The notes beneath the pieces are model-generated. The model was given only the letters and a program-made list of their open reading frames with translations. It did not search any database and was not told the origin of the DNA. A DNA stretch of 64,000 nucleotides from Schistocerca nitens (taxonomy: Eukaryota > Arthropoda > Insecta > Orthoptera > Acrididae), in the NCBI RefSeq assembly GCF_023898315.1, contig NC_064616.1, forward strand, positions 288,947,205 through 289,011,204, written 5' to 3'. A program made the position numbers and the translations under genes. Positions within the stretch are counted from its first letter, which is position 1. Each line of letters starts with the position of its first letter. Below are positions 22,150 to 32,990 of this stretch, piece after piece.

Positions 22150-23735
22150 CTGAGCATATAGTCTGAAGGACCGATGGACTTCGTCATAATGCCTTCTGAT
22201 ACTCTATCCTGTGCAAGCTCCTTCATCTCTGAGTAACTATTGCAACTTGTATCCTTCTGAATCTGCTTACTGAATTCACCTCTTGGTCTCCTTAATCTAA
22301 TATTCAGCATTCCTCTGTAGCACCACATTTCAAAAGCTTCTATTCTCTTCTTTTCTAAACTGTTTATCGTCCATGTTTCACTTCCATACGTGGCTACACT
22401 CCAGACAAATACTTTCAGAAAAGACTTTCTAACAGTTAAATCTATACTCGATGTTAACAAATTTTCCATCTTCAGAAATGTTTTTCTTGCCATTCTCAGT
22501 CTACGTTTTATATCCTCTCTACTTCGGCCAGCCGGCCGGAGTGGCCGAGCGGTTCTAGGCGCTACAGTCTGGAGCCGCGAGACCGCTACGGTCGCAGGTT
22601 CGAATCCTGCCTCGGGCATGGATGTGTGTGATGTCCTTAGGTTGGTTAGGTTTAAGTAGTTCAAAGTTCTAGGGGACTGATGACCTGAGCAGTTAAGTCA
22701 CATAGTACTCAGAGCCATACTTCGGCCATCATCATTAATTTTGCTGTCCAAATATCAAAACTCACCTACTACTTTAAGTGTCTCATTTCCTAATCTAATT
22801 CTCTGAGCATCACCTGATTTAATTCCACTACATTCCCTTACCCTCGTATTGCTTTTGTTGATCTCTATGTTATATCCTACTTTCAAGAACATGCCCATTC
22901 GCTTCAGCTGCCCTTCCAAGTCCTTTGCTGTCCCTGAAACAACTACAATATCATCGGCAAACTTCAAAGTTATTCTTTCTTCTACCGGAACTTTAATTCC
23001 TGCTCTAAATTTTTCTTTGGTTCCCTTTACTGTTTGTTCGGTGTACAGATTGAATAACATCGGCGATAGACTAAAACCCTGTCTCTCTCTCTCCTCGGCC
23101 ACTGGCAACCTTTCATGCCCCTCGACTCTTACAACCGCCATCTGGTTTCTGTACAAGTTATAAGTAGCCTTTCTCTCCCTGAATTTTACTCCATCTACCG
23201 TCAAAATTTCAAAGAGAGTACCCCAGGCAACATTGTCAAGACCTTTATCTAAGTCTACACATGCTATAAATGTAGGTTTGCCTTTCCTTAACCTATTTCC
23301 TATGAGAAGTCGTAGGGTCAGTATTGCCTCGCGTGTTCCTACATTTCTCCGAAATTCAAACTGATCTTCCCCGAGGTCGGCTCCTACCAGTTTTTCCACT
23401 CTTCTGTAAAGAATTCGTGTTAGTATTTTGCAATCATGACTTATTAAACTGACAGTTCGGTAATTTCCATACCCGTCAGGACCTGCTTTCTTTGGAGTAA
23501 GGTTTTTCAGTGCTCTGTCAAATTCTGCACGCAGTATATCATCTCCCATCTCCTCCTCATCTGCGTCCTCTTCCATTTCTATAATATTGCCCTCAAGTAC
23601 ATCTCCCTTGTATAGACCATCTATATACTCCCTCCACCTTTCAACCTTCCCGTCTTTGCTTAGAACTGGTTTCCCATATGAGTTCTCGATATTATCTAAA
23701 AATGTTTTATACTCTAAAGTGGCGTATTTTGTGAT
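22150..23735 (-). pseudogene. RTE-like LINE ORF2 (reverse transcriptase), broken by a SINE
   Basis: The minus strand reads LEYKTFLDNIENSYGKPVLS at about 23,720, then NYRTVSLISHDCKILTRIL, GTREAILTLRLLI, FIACVDLDKGLDNVAWG (the KAFD block reads KGLD), FSLSPMLFNLYTE, LKFADDIVVVSGTAKDLEGQ (FADD at about 22,950) and INKSNTRV. After a SINE at 22,531-22,718 it resumes with MARKTFLKMENLL, ATYGSETWTI and KRIEAFEMWCYRGMLNI, the typical tail of this LINE group. The catalytic FADD is kept, but other substitutions and the insertion make it dead. The endonuclease part is absent. Its 3' end matches the family of the tails at 16,195 and 58,030. Confidence 0.8.
22531..22718 (+). mobile_element. SINE, common family (Leu/Ser-like tRNA head)
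   Basis: The head CCGGAGTGGCCGAGCGGTTC (A-box) and the B-box GGTTCGAATCCTGCC are followed by the shared body (TTAGGTTGGTTAGGTTTAAG, CTAGGGGACTGATGACC) ending CATAGTACTCAGAGCC. Perfect 10-bp target duplications ACTTCGGCCA lie at 22,521-22,530 and 22,719-22,728. It interrupts the RTE-like LINE. Confidence 0.93.
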
Positions 23736-23754
23736 GCTGGAGTGTTTGTAATTT

Positions 23755-25150
23755 ACATGAAATTAGTCAGAATGAAGTGATGGGAGGAGTTGGAAGGAAG
23801 TTTTTTCAGAATAGTAGTAAAATGACTGTAGAATGAGTGAAGTGATGGTGGGCATATTGATGTCGTGACAAATGAGTATGTTTGAGACGAACCAGGGCGC
23901 GTTTGTGATGATTCTAGATCCTTGTTTTGAACTATTTGAAGCTTTTTCAAGTGAACATCTGCAGCCGTTCCTCAAACCTCACAACCATATAATAATGTCT
24001 CTGAGCACTATGGGACTTAACATCTATGGTCATCAGTCCCCTAGAACTTAGAACTACTTAAACCTAACTAACCTAAGGACAGCACACAACACCCAGTCAT
24101 CACGAGGCAGAGAAAATCCCTGACCCCGCCGGGAATCGAATCCGGGAACCCGAGCGTGGGAAGCGAGAACGCTACCGACAACCATATAATACAGAAGGAA
24201 GGTCCATCATCCTCCATATGAGTAGCTTTGCCCGGACGGTAAGAACATTACCGTTAAGGAATGGGTGTAGATCATAAATATTTCCCGAATCTCGTTTACA
24301 GACGTACGTTATGTGATAGTTCCACAACAATATTGATTCAATATTTAATCCCAAGTATTTCACAGTGTCACACCACGAGAGATCCTACCATTCGATGGAG
24401 ATTAGGCGATTGGGTGGTGTCCTTCTAACAGTAAACATTACGGCATTGCATTTGTCAGAGTTTATTTTAATAACTCACATGTTACACCATTGATTTTTTC
24501 CCTCTAGGTGCCTCTGAAGGTATAGCGTGATGTAAATGAGGTTCGGCTGGCTATAATAAATTGCACGATATTCTGAAAATAGTGCTGGTTGCATGTTTAT
24601 CATGCTTAGAAAAGTCGTTAGTATCTATGCTACACAGGATCGGCACGCATGCTTCAATTTCATTAAAATTACTTTTTCATATATCTAGACTAACAAAGAA
24701 TTTCCTTCTACCTGAAAAAGAAGCCAGGAGTTTTATGAAATGCACAGGCGATTTATATTGGTGGAGCTTGTAAATGGGGCCGTCCTGCCAGGCACGATCG
24801 AAAGCCTTCATGTCCAGGTATACCTCACCCGTGCTGTGCACATTTACCCTTGTCTTAACGATCTGCACAACCACGCTGATGGCCCTGGGATATAGTGCCA
24901 TGCGCAGCACAAAAGCCAAACTGTTCGGGAACGAAGACGTTCTTTTCGGTAAGGGAGGTTTGGAGTAGCTTAAGGGTAAAGTGTTAAAGTGTTCTAGGAT
25001 CTTTCCTTGCAAGCTTAGGAGTGAGACAGGGCAACATTTTTGTGGGAAGAGGCGATTTTTGTTATGTCTGGGAAGGGTAATTAGTTTAGCTTTTTTACAG
25101 GATAACGGAAGTGCATCAGTTTCAGACAGTTTCATCCATTGATTAACCAC
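23755..25150 (-). pseudogene. Jockey-like LINE reverse-transcriptase relic
   Basis: The minus strand reads LPLSCKKAKLITLPRHNKN at about 25,090, SLQGKILEHF, RTSSFPNSLAFV, VYLDMKAFDRAWQDGPIYKL at about 24,790 (the catalytic-Asp block), then NIYDLHPFLNGNVLTVRAKL and, at 23,755-23,950, KKLQIVQNKDLESSQTRPGS with ICPPSLHSF. These resemble the Jockey pattern up to KLQxxQNKxLR and DLNVPxI. The YADD region is degraded. A SINE with a 13-bp target duplication lies inside. Confidence 0.75.
23994..24177 (-). mobile_element. SINE with alternative tRNA head, shared body
   Basis: Minus-strand order: a head with TAGCGTTCTCGCTTCCCACG and the B-box GGATTCGATTCCCGGCGGGG, then the same body as the common family (TAGTTAGGTTTAAGTAGTTC, CTAGGGGACTGATGACCATA). 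Perfect 13-bp duplications ACAACCATATAAT lie at 23,981-23,993 and 24,178-24,190. The head differs completely from the common family while the body is shared. Confidence 0.93.
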
Positions 25151-25479
25151 GTTTCATTAATTAAACGAACTAATGGAGGGTATAGACCGATGAGTTCGAG
25201 AATCTTTGAAGTCCAAAGTGAAGGCATGCACGGAAAAACGGGCTAAACCTCAAATGTAAAATTTTAGAAATATACTATGTGATCAAAACTATCCGGACGC
25301 CCCCAAAAACATACGTAATTCATATTAAGTGCATTTTGCTGCCACCTGCTGCCACGTACTCCATATCAGCGACCTCAGTAGTCATTAGACATCGTGAGAG
25401 AGCTATATGGGGAGCTCCGCGGAACTCACGGACTTCCAACGTGGTCAGGTGATTGGGTGTCACTTGTAACATACGTCTG

Positions 25480-26644
25480 TACGCGAGATTTCCACACTCC
25501 TAAACATCCCTAGGTCCACTGTTTCCGATGAGGTAGTGAAGTCGGAATGTGAAAAGATACGTACAGCACAAAAGTGTACAGGCCGACCTCGTATATTGAG
25601 TGACAGAGATCGCCGACAGTTGAAGAGGGTCGTAATGTGTAATAGGCAGACATCTGTCCAGACCATCACACAGGAATTCCAACCTGCATCAGGATCCACT
25701 GCAAGTACTACGAGAGTTAGACGGGAGATGAGAAAACTTGTATTTCATGGTCGGGTGGCTGCTCATAAGCTACATCGCCGCGCGGGATATACGCGCGGTA
25801 TAGGGTGCCTCGTACCGGTCCGTGCGGCTCCCCCAGTCGGAGGTTCGAGTCCTCCCTCGGGCATGGATGTGTGTGTTGTCCATAGCGTAAGTTAGTTTGA
25901 GTAGTGTGTAGGCTTAGGGACCGATGACCTCAGCAGTTTGGTCCCGGAAGACCTTACCACAGATTTCCAAATTTCCAAGCCTTACATACCGGTAAATGCC
26001 AAACGACACCTCGCTTGGTGTAAGCAGCGGAAACATTGGACGATTGAACAGTGGAAAAACGATGTGTGGAGTGACAAATCACGGTACATATTGTGGCGAT
26101 CCGATGGCAGGATGTGGGTATCGCGAATGCCCGGTGAACGTCATCTGCCAGCGTGTGTAGTGCCAACAGTAAAATTCGGAGGAGGTAGTGTTATGGTGAG
26201 GTCGTGTTTTTCATGGAGGGGGCTTGCACCCCTTGTTGTTTTGCGTGGCACTATCACAGCAGAGGGCTACACTGATGTTTTAAGCACCTTCTTGCTTCCC
26301 ACTGTTGAATAGCAATTCGGGGATGGCGATTGCATCTTTCAACATGATCGGGCACCTGTTCATAATGCACGACCGGTGGCGGAGTGGTTACAAGGCAATA
26401 ATACCCCTGTAATGGACTGGCCTGCACACAGTCCTGGCCTGAAGCATATACAACACCTTTGGGATGTTTTGGAATGCCGACTTCGTGCCAAGCCTCACCG
26501 ACCGACATCGATACCCCTCCTCAGTGTAGCACTCCGTGAAGAATGGGCTGCCATTCCCCAAGAAACCTTCGAGCACCTGATTCAACGTATGACTGCGAGA
26601 GTGGAAGCTGTCATCAAGGCTAAGGGCGGGTCAGCACCGTATTG
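25480..26644 (+). pseudogene. Tc1-like transposase, broken, SINE-interrupted
   Basis: The N-terminal helix-turn-helix region before 25,536 is frameshifted. The frame then shows GRPRILSDRDRRQLKR (GRPR-like hook and second helix-turn-helix), RVRREMRKLVFHGRVAAHK, then the SINE at 25,786-25,972, then AKRHLAWCKQRKHWTIEQW, NDVWSDKSRYILWRSDGRMW (first Asp kept, the usual Glu reads Lys), KFGGGSVMV, a stop at 26,310, IFQHDRAPVH (second Asp kept) and KHIQHLWD where the catalytic Glu has become Gln. The C-terminal end RVEAVIKAKGG is recognisable. The catalytic change and stops make it inactive. It is related to the fragment at 21,111-22,149. Confidence 0.85.
25786..25972 (+). mobile_element. SINE, second family (GCGCGGGAT head)
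   Basis: The head CGCCGCGCGGGATATACGCG and the B-box-like GGAGGTTCGAGTCCTCC are followed by a body with GTAAGTTAGTTTGAGTAGTG and TTAGGGACCGATGACCTCAG, ending near CACAGATTTCCAAATTTCC. It interrupts the Tc1-like transposase between AAHK and the following KPYI-like block. The flanks AAGCTACAT and AAGCCTTACAT may be a decayed target duplication. The body shares its general plan with the common SINE family but is distinct. Confidence 0.8.
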
Positions 26645-27115
26645 AATTCCAGGGCACGACGAACTTGTAAGTCATTTTCAGCCAGGTGTCCAGATACTTT
26701 TGATCACATAGTGTAAGTGTTGGCATCTGTTGCTGAGTACGGGAACTATCAAAACTGACATTGGTCTCACCCCTAAATAGCACTGAGGGATGAGACCAAT
26801 GCCAATTTTGATATTCCCCGTACCTATCAACAGATGGCAACACTTATCTCTTAGCTTTTACATTTGAGGGTTAGCCAGTTTCTCCGCACGTGTCTTCAAA
26901 CGTTCTTGAGACGGCATCGAAATCTGGTAAGCTAATGTCTGACCACGTCATAAGATTTTTGAGAGAAGTTTCTCTTCCAGTACGGAAAAAAAACCTGTGT
27001 ATTGTTAGATTCTTAGGTTGGTCAGTGTGGAAGAACCATTTTGAGCGCTGTACCTGAGGATATGGAACTTGTTCATCTGGTGATCCCAAACGGTTCGACG
27101 GGATAGGCACAGCCG

Positions 27116-27331
27116 TTGGACGTATGTGGCTTTCGATGTTGGAAGAACTTTGTGAGGAGATTTTCAGATCTAGTTCTCCTGAACCAGTATGATGTCAATC
27201 TCCACTTGAGGAACAGTGTAATGAAGCTGCAAGCACAAGTACGTGATCAGTTTTCTTCGCAGACGTTTTCCAGTATATTGAAATATGCCCAGGAGGATCA
27301 GATATTTAGAGGATCGCTCGCCACAATTTGA
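27116..27331 (+). pseudogene. Unidentified coding remnant, possibly transposase C-terminal part
   Basis: A 71-codon open frame reads DLVLLNQYDVNLHLRNSVMK then LQAQVRDQFSSQTFSSILKY before a stop. I cannot name the family. Its LQxQ..DQFSS..F...LKYA pattern resembles the peptide QALTHNQLRSPKFQDMFRFA inside the TIR element at 39,311-40,442, so both may come from one transposase family. This is inference from a short alignment by eye. Confidence 0.3.
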
Positions 27332-27509
27332 GAATCCTGCTGAATTTTGTTTTATATTGTGTTGTCCGTCGTGTATATTATTTGAAGAAATTTCGTTCAT
27401 TTTATCCACATAGTGTTAAAAAGATAATGTTTTAAGCAATTCTTCACAGATTATCATTATTGTAATGATTTCGTATCATCAGAATGAGTTACTTATTATT
27501 TTCAGTTAA

Positions 27510-27667
27510 CAAAACAGACATATGTGAAACAGTAAACTAAGATACAAAAAAAACACGACTTTAAAACGTAAAATAATAATTTACAAAACAAAACAGACAT
27601 ATGTGAAACAGTAAACTAAGATACAAAAAAAACACGACTTTAAAACGTAAAATAATAATTTACAACA
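27510..27667. repeat. 79-bp tandem duplication, two near-identical copies
   Basis: Two copies with a period of 79 bases, each starting near AAAACAGACATATGTGAAAC and containing ACACGACTTTAAAACG. I see no difference over the full unit apart from the last bases. A recent duplication, or an assembly artefact. Confidence 0.95.
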
Positions 27668-28116
27668 TAAAACAAGAATAAGTAAAACAAATAATTAGAA
27701 TAATAATGAACTGTAGATATTTTAATTAAATATGCAGAAAATATTCCGAAAGCACATTGTGAACAACTTATTTCCCATAGCTGGGATTTCCAGAATCAGA
27801 GTTATTAAACATGGATGGTGTGGCCTGAAAGCTTATTTACTTTGTGTTGTAACAAAAGTACTCATCTTGCAAAATTTAACTGTGGTGTGGTGTTTCACAA
27901 AATTTCTAATTATTACAAAATTTGGTTATGTGGTTTTCAAGAACGTTAACTACACTGCATATTTTATATGGAACACATTTCTCAAATTTCATGGTTTCGA
28001 AGACCTTTCCTCTTCACCTGACATGCCAAATTATCTCTCGGGGTGTGTTTTACTTCTTAAATGCGAAATTCGGCGAAACCTAAAAATACGTATTGAATTA
28101 TTTTGACACTTCTTCA

Positions 28117-31100
28117 GTCTCAAAGGGTGCAGGTCGAACACAGAAAGAACGTAGCTCCAGGAACCATCGGTATATCTGCTGTAAATTGTCGTAGTTGTGT
28201 TAGGAAAGCATCAGAGCTCCAGGTGCTAAAAGAAAGCACTGATGCTCAAATCTTTACATGCGCTGAAAGCTGGCTAAAGCCGGAGATAAATTCAGACGAA
28301 ATCTTTGAAAGGACCTAACGGTGTACAGAAACAGTAGGCTAAATACATTTGGAAGTGGCGTGTTTTTTGCTGTTAGAAGTAGTTTATCTTGTAGCGACAT
28401 TGTAGTAGATAGTTCATGTCGGTGTATGTATATGTCATTCTTAGTACCCGGAATAAAATAATAATTGGATTCATTTACCGACAACCCAACTAAGATGATA
28501 CAATTACTGAAAGGTTCAATGAAAACTTGAATCTAACTTCAAACACATATCCTATTCACACAGTTATAGTTGTTGGTGACTGCACTTTAGCCTCGATATG
28601 TTGGCGAAAATACATGTTAAAATCCGGAGGTACGCATAAAATAATATCCGAAATTGTGCTAAGAGCATTCTCCGAAAATTAGTTCGAGCATTTAGTCAAT
28701 GAGCCCACTCGAATAGTAAATGGTTGTGAAAACACACTTGACCTCTTAAGAACAAATAATCAATAGCTAATAACGACCATCAAAACGGATACAGGGAATA
28801 GAGAACAAATGGCTGTCGTAGCGAGACTGAATTTCATAACTCTCAAATTCATCAAAAATATGTGAAAAATATATCTGTTCAAAAAATTAAATTAAAATTT
28901 GCTTGACGCCTTCCTGAGAGTCTCCACTCGTTCCAAATTAGCAGTTAAGTTATGTGGTTTTTAGTTCAATGAAATAATAACGACGCTAATTGAGAGATTT
29001 ATATCAAATAATCTAACAAACGACGGAGCTCATCTCCCATGGTGCACAAAACAGGTCAGAACACTGTAGCAGAAACAACGAAAAAAGTATGCCAATATTA
29101 AACGAACGCAAAATCACCGAGATTGGTGATCGTTTACAGAAGCTTGAGACATGGTGCGCAATTTAAAGGGGGATGCTTATTATAGTTTCCACAACGAAAC
29201 TTTCTCTCGAAACCTGGCAGAAAATCCGAAGAGAGATTCCAGTCGTATGTAAAGTATGTTACAGCTACAAGGCACAGTCATTGTTTTCTCTGCACGATAC
29301 CAATGGAAATACTATTGATGACAGTGGTGTTAAGGCAGAGGTACTAAACACAGCCTTCCAAAATTCCTTCTCCAAAGAAGACGAAGTAAATATTCCAGAA
29401 TTCTAATCAGGAACAGTTGCTAACTTGAGTAACTTAGAAGTAGATATCTTCGGCGTAGTGAAGCAATTTAAATCACTTAATAAAAGTAAGTCTTCCGGAC
29501 CAGATTGTATATCAGTTAGGTTTCTTTCAGAGTATGCTGATGCACTAGCTCGATACTTAACAATAATGTACAACAGTTCGCTCGACGAAAGATCGGTAAG
29601 CAAATATTACGATGTTGCACAGGTCGCACCAATATTGAAGAAAGCAAGTAGGAGTAATCCACTAAATTGCCCGCCCATACCATTAACGTCGGTATGAAGC
29701 GAGATTTTGGATCATATATTGTGTTCGAATATTATGAATTACTTCGAAGAGAACTGTCTATTCGCACTTAATCAACACTGATTCGGAGAATATCGTATTT
29801 GTGAAACACAGCTAGCTCCTTACTCACGCGAAGAGTTGAGTGCTATCGACAAGGGATTTCAAATTGATTCCGTATTTCTAGATTTCCAGAAGGCTTCTGA
29901 CACCGTACCTCACAAGCGGCTTGTAATCAAATTGCGTGCTTATGAAATATCGCCTCAGTTATGCGGCTGAAACCGTCATTTCCTGTCAGAGAGGTCACAG
30001 TCCGTTGTAATCGACGGAAAGTCATGGAGTAAAACGGAAGTGATTTCTGGCGTTCCCCAAGGTAGTGTTATAGGTCTTCTGCTGTTCCTTATAATATAAA
30101 CGATGTAGGAGACAATCTGAGCAGCCATCTTAGGCTGTTTGCAGATGATGCTGTCGTTTATCGCCCAGTAAAGTCAGCAGAAGATCAAAAGCAATTGCAC
30201 AGCCGCACAGGGTAGCCGTGTGGTCTAGTAGGGCGGCATGTCACGGTTCGAGCGGCTACCCCCCCCCCCCCCACGTCGGAGGTTCGAATCCTCCCTCGGG
30301 CATGGGTGTATGAGTTGCCCTTAGCGTAAGTTAGTTTCAGTTAGATTTAGTAGTGTGGTGTGTGCTTAGGGACCGATGACCTCAGCAATTTGGTCCCCCT
30401 AGTACTTACCACAAGTTTCCAATTTTTACCACTTGCAGAATAATTTAGGTAAGATATTTGCATGGTGCGAAAATTGGCAGTTGACCCTAGATAATGAAAA
30501 GTGTAAGGTCATCCACATGAGCGCTAAAAGAAATCCGTCAAACTTCGGTTACACGATAAATCAATCATGTTTAAAGGCGGTAAATTCAACTAAATACCTA
30601 GAAATTACAATAACGAATAACTTAAATCGAAAAGAACACTTAGGAATTTTTGTGGGGAAGGCACCAAAGACGGTGTTTTATTGGCAGAACACTTTGAAGA
30701 AGCAACAGATGTACTAACGAGACTGTCTACACTATGCTTGTCCGTCCTCTTTGGGGCACTGATGCGCCGTGTGAGATCCTAACCAGAGAGGATTAATGGA
30801 GAGGTTCAAAGAAGGGCAGCACGTTTTATCCTGTCGAGAAATAGGAGAGATCGTGTCACAGACATGATACAGGACTTAGGAAATCATTACAACAAAGACG
30901 TTTTTCGTTGCGACGGGATCTTCTCACGAAACATCAGTCATCAATTTCCTCCTCCGAATGAGAAAATATTTTGTTGACTCTGACCTATAAAAGGAGAAAC
31001 GATCATAATGAAATAAGGGAAATCAGCGCTCGCACAGAAGGATATAGGTGTTCGTTGCTTCCGCTTGCTCTAGAGTGGAATAACAGAGAATTAGTGTGAA

Positions 31101-31180
31101 GGTGGGTCGAGGAACCCTCTACCAGGCACTTAAGTGTGAGTTGCAGAGTTGCCATGTAGATGAAGATGTAGCTGTAAATG
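28117..31180 (+). mobile_element. CR1-type LINE, ORF2 part, old and heavily mutated
   Basis: It starts at CTCAAAGGGTGCAGGTCGAA, equivalent to 6374 in the young copy, so ORF1 is missing. Remains include VNCRSCVRKASELQVLKEST, CAESWLKPEI, the endonuclease VVGDC block (Asp kept, Asn lost), KSSGPDCISVRFLSEYADAL at about 29,490, a stop-ridden finger/palm part, RLFADDAVVYR at about 30,140 and VNSTKYLEITITNNLNRKEH at about 30,590, ending with GATGTAG-like repeats at about 31,150-31,178. Many stops and frameshifts. A SINE interrupts it at about 30,200-30,430. Confidence 0.85.
30200..30428 (+). mobile_element. SINE, second family, with poly-C in the head
   Basis: The head CAGGGTAGCCGTGTGGTCTA (A-box), a run of 14 C at 30,251-30,264 and the B-box GGAGGTTCGAATCCTCCCTC are followed by a body with TAGCGTAAGTTAGTTTCAGT and TTAGGGACCGATGACCTCAG. 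It lies between the CR1 FADD block and the following coding region. Flanks TTGCAC and TTGCAG may be remnants of a target duplication. Confidence 0.8.
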
Positions 31181-31194
31181 TACCAGCCGAGTTT

Positions 31195-32180
31195 TTTCAA
31201 GATCGTTTATTTACAAGTGGGACTCTTCCTCTGTCAGCTAGATGGCGTCGGATTTCCTGCCCTAAACTGTACTCTACTTCCGTCTCCAACGGGTCGTGAT
31301 ATTTATGCCTGTTCTTCCCGGCGCTCCTCATTGTAGTAATAAGTACAGGGAGTTCGACTGGCAGTTCCTGCCATCCCTTTTCGTGGAGGGTTCCTGTCGT
31401 CGTCTCTTCACAGCACTCGTTCATGATGTCAGTGAACTGCGTCACTGTCTCAACTACCTGCCGTCTGTTATTCAGCTGTGGTAGTTCCTCAGTGTGCAGA
31501 TCCACTAGTTGTGTGTACCTTTCCCAGTTAGTCTCGTAGCTGAAGAATGTTCTGCTAGCTCCGTTGTGTTCAACACTCGCTAATTCCAGATCTACAGTGC
31601 TGTGGTCTGAATCTAGCAGGTATACTATTTTGGGGTTAAATTTGCAGGGAAATCTCTTAATCACAAATCTAGCCAATATGCGAACAGACTTTGGCTGTAT
31701 TGTGAAAATGAGTCGATTCATCCGGAGCGACGATACTGAAACTGAAGGTAGTTCTGAAGAACTCGTCCACTGACGTTGTCTTCTCTACAATCTCTCCACC
31801 AATAATGAGACTTTGACATATACCAAAATAACATCTAAGTCCCCTGTAGAGATGATCCTACGAAGTAGGTAGTAGGCTACAACTGAAATTCCGGTGGCTT
31901 GACCTATTCTTAGTTCTGTAGCGGCCGCTTCCACTCTTTCTAGAGGGAACAGGATGAGTTTCCCATCTACTAGGATATTTTAATTAAATTATTGTCCCGC
32001 CACCAAGGCAGTTTACTCTATGATTTCTGTACATTACATAATACCTAATAGCTAAATTTTGATGTGAGTCTCGATAATGAGAGCCATATCGACCTCATAA
32101 TCATCTATAAATGGTTATTGAGTGTGTTTCTGGTTGGAGATGCCATTGGCATTCCAGATTATTATAAGAAGACTGTCCTT
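31195..32180 (-). pseudogene. Jockey-like LINE ORF2, endonuclease part
   Basis: The minus strand from 32,180 reads SLLIIIWNANGISNQKHT, the usual endonuclease start, followed by a stop, then a degraded stretch. From 31,640 it is open: LLDSDHSTVDLEL (the SDH block with the catalytic His), NWERYTQLVD, and FTDIMNECCEE in the linker before the reverse transcriptase. The sequence stops at 31,195, where CR1 3' sequence begins, so the reverse transcriptase is lost. It pairs with ORF1 at 32,185-35,652. Confidence 0.75.
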
Positions 32181-32444
32181 ACCTCTAAGGTTCATTCAGA
32201 ATTGGCAGAATACTCTGAGCAGTCGTCGTTAAATTGCTGATATTATCTTGGCCATTAATGAGTTGCCCCAGTGTTATTTTAACAATATGGAATAGACTGC
32301 TCGCGTCGCTGTGACTGACAAGACGCATAATTTCTTCCAGATGAGCGAAAATGGCTGTTGAGTAATTTTTTGCCAGCATCTTGGCTGCAGGGAGTTTCCA
32401 GGCCGACTGGTACTGGTCCTGTCGGTGCATTAGCTGCGGCAGCC

Positions 32445-32447
<3 letters not shown>

Positions 32448-32502
<55 letters not shown>
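32448..32502. repeat. (GT)n microsatellite inside LINE ORF1
   Basis: About 27 uninterrupted GT units. Length changes would shift the reading frame of the host LINE ORF1, which is already dead. Confidence 0.95.
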
Positions 32503-32505
<3 letters not shown>

Positions 32506-32990
32506 TGCAGATGTTTTGTTTTGGGGCACAGAGTTTGAACGTTTGCTAATTTCTTGCGAGATGCTGTTGCTATGTGATCCAGAACATATGGCATGTTCAA
32601 CTCTTGATGGAAGTCGCTGATCTTTGTCCAGCTGGTTGCTTTTAAGATGATTCTGAAGGATCTGTTTTGAAGCACTTGTACCATTTTGACATTTGTTGCA
32701 CTTGTTCCCCATGTTGAACAACCGTTTATCGTCGCTGAGGTGGACCATTGCCTTGTTGTTGCCATTTAGCTTTGTGCTAATTGATAGGGTAGTACAGTTC
32801 ATGGAAAAGCTAGAAGATCCTCAACCTATTCTTCTCCAAGTGTGTCCGAAAGATGAGTTTTCGATCAAGGGCTACCGCGATAAAGTGGACCTATTCAGTT
32901 CAGTTTATGGTTTTTCATAGATGACGAATCTTTCTGGAGAATAGGTCGACAGGGAGTGAACATCACCGCATTGGTATGTTCCATATTTAA

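Larger units (their letters stand above)
25273..26713 (+). mobile_element. Tc1-like DNA transposon, inactive
   Basis: Inverted ends ACTATGTGATCAAAACTATC (from 25,274) and CAGATACTTTTGATCACATA (to 26,710), with TA at both junctions (25,271-25,272 and 26,714-26,715). It carries a broken transposase and a SINE. It inserted into the arm of a palindromic element. Confidence 0.9.
25175..26925. repeat. Palindromic (foldback) element split by a Tc1 insertion
   Basis: If 25,273-26,713 is removed, the flanks form an imperfect palindrome centred near 26,784. On the left, GGCTAAACCTCAAATGTAAA (25,241-25,260), then TAAGTGTTGGCATCTGTTG (from 26,714) and GACATTGGTCTCACCC. On the right, GGGATGAGACCAATGCC, CAACAGATGGCAACACTTA and TTTTACATTTGAGGGTTAGC (to about 26,876). 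Weaker similarity carries the arms out to about 25,182 and 26,920. The restored arms would be about 170 bases each with almost no loop. No coding content is evident; a MITE or a head-to-head repeat remnant is possible. Confidence 0.75.
26926..28116. other. Mostly unrecognised AT-rich region
   Basis: Apart from the open frame at 27,116-27,331 and the tandem duplication at 27,510-27,667, nothing is recognised. The plus frame at 27,732-28,106 (124 codons) has no domain I know and lies in AT-rich DNA. Confidence 0.45.

Noticed and set aside
22559-22618. Possible tRNA genes at SINE B-boxes (also 46.3, 50.3, 50.7, 51.0, 55.5 and 58.6 kb)
   Set aside because: Each is the head of a SINE with a shared body and flanking target duplications, and the anticodon arms do not fold well.
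32185-32802. 205-codon minus frame with a Thr-His tract as a histidine-rich host protein
   Set aside because: The surrounding sequence is the C-terminal part of a Jockey-like ORF1, and the tract is an expanded microsatellite.
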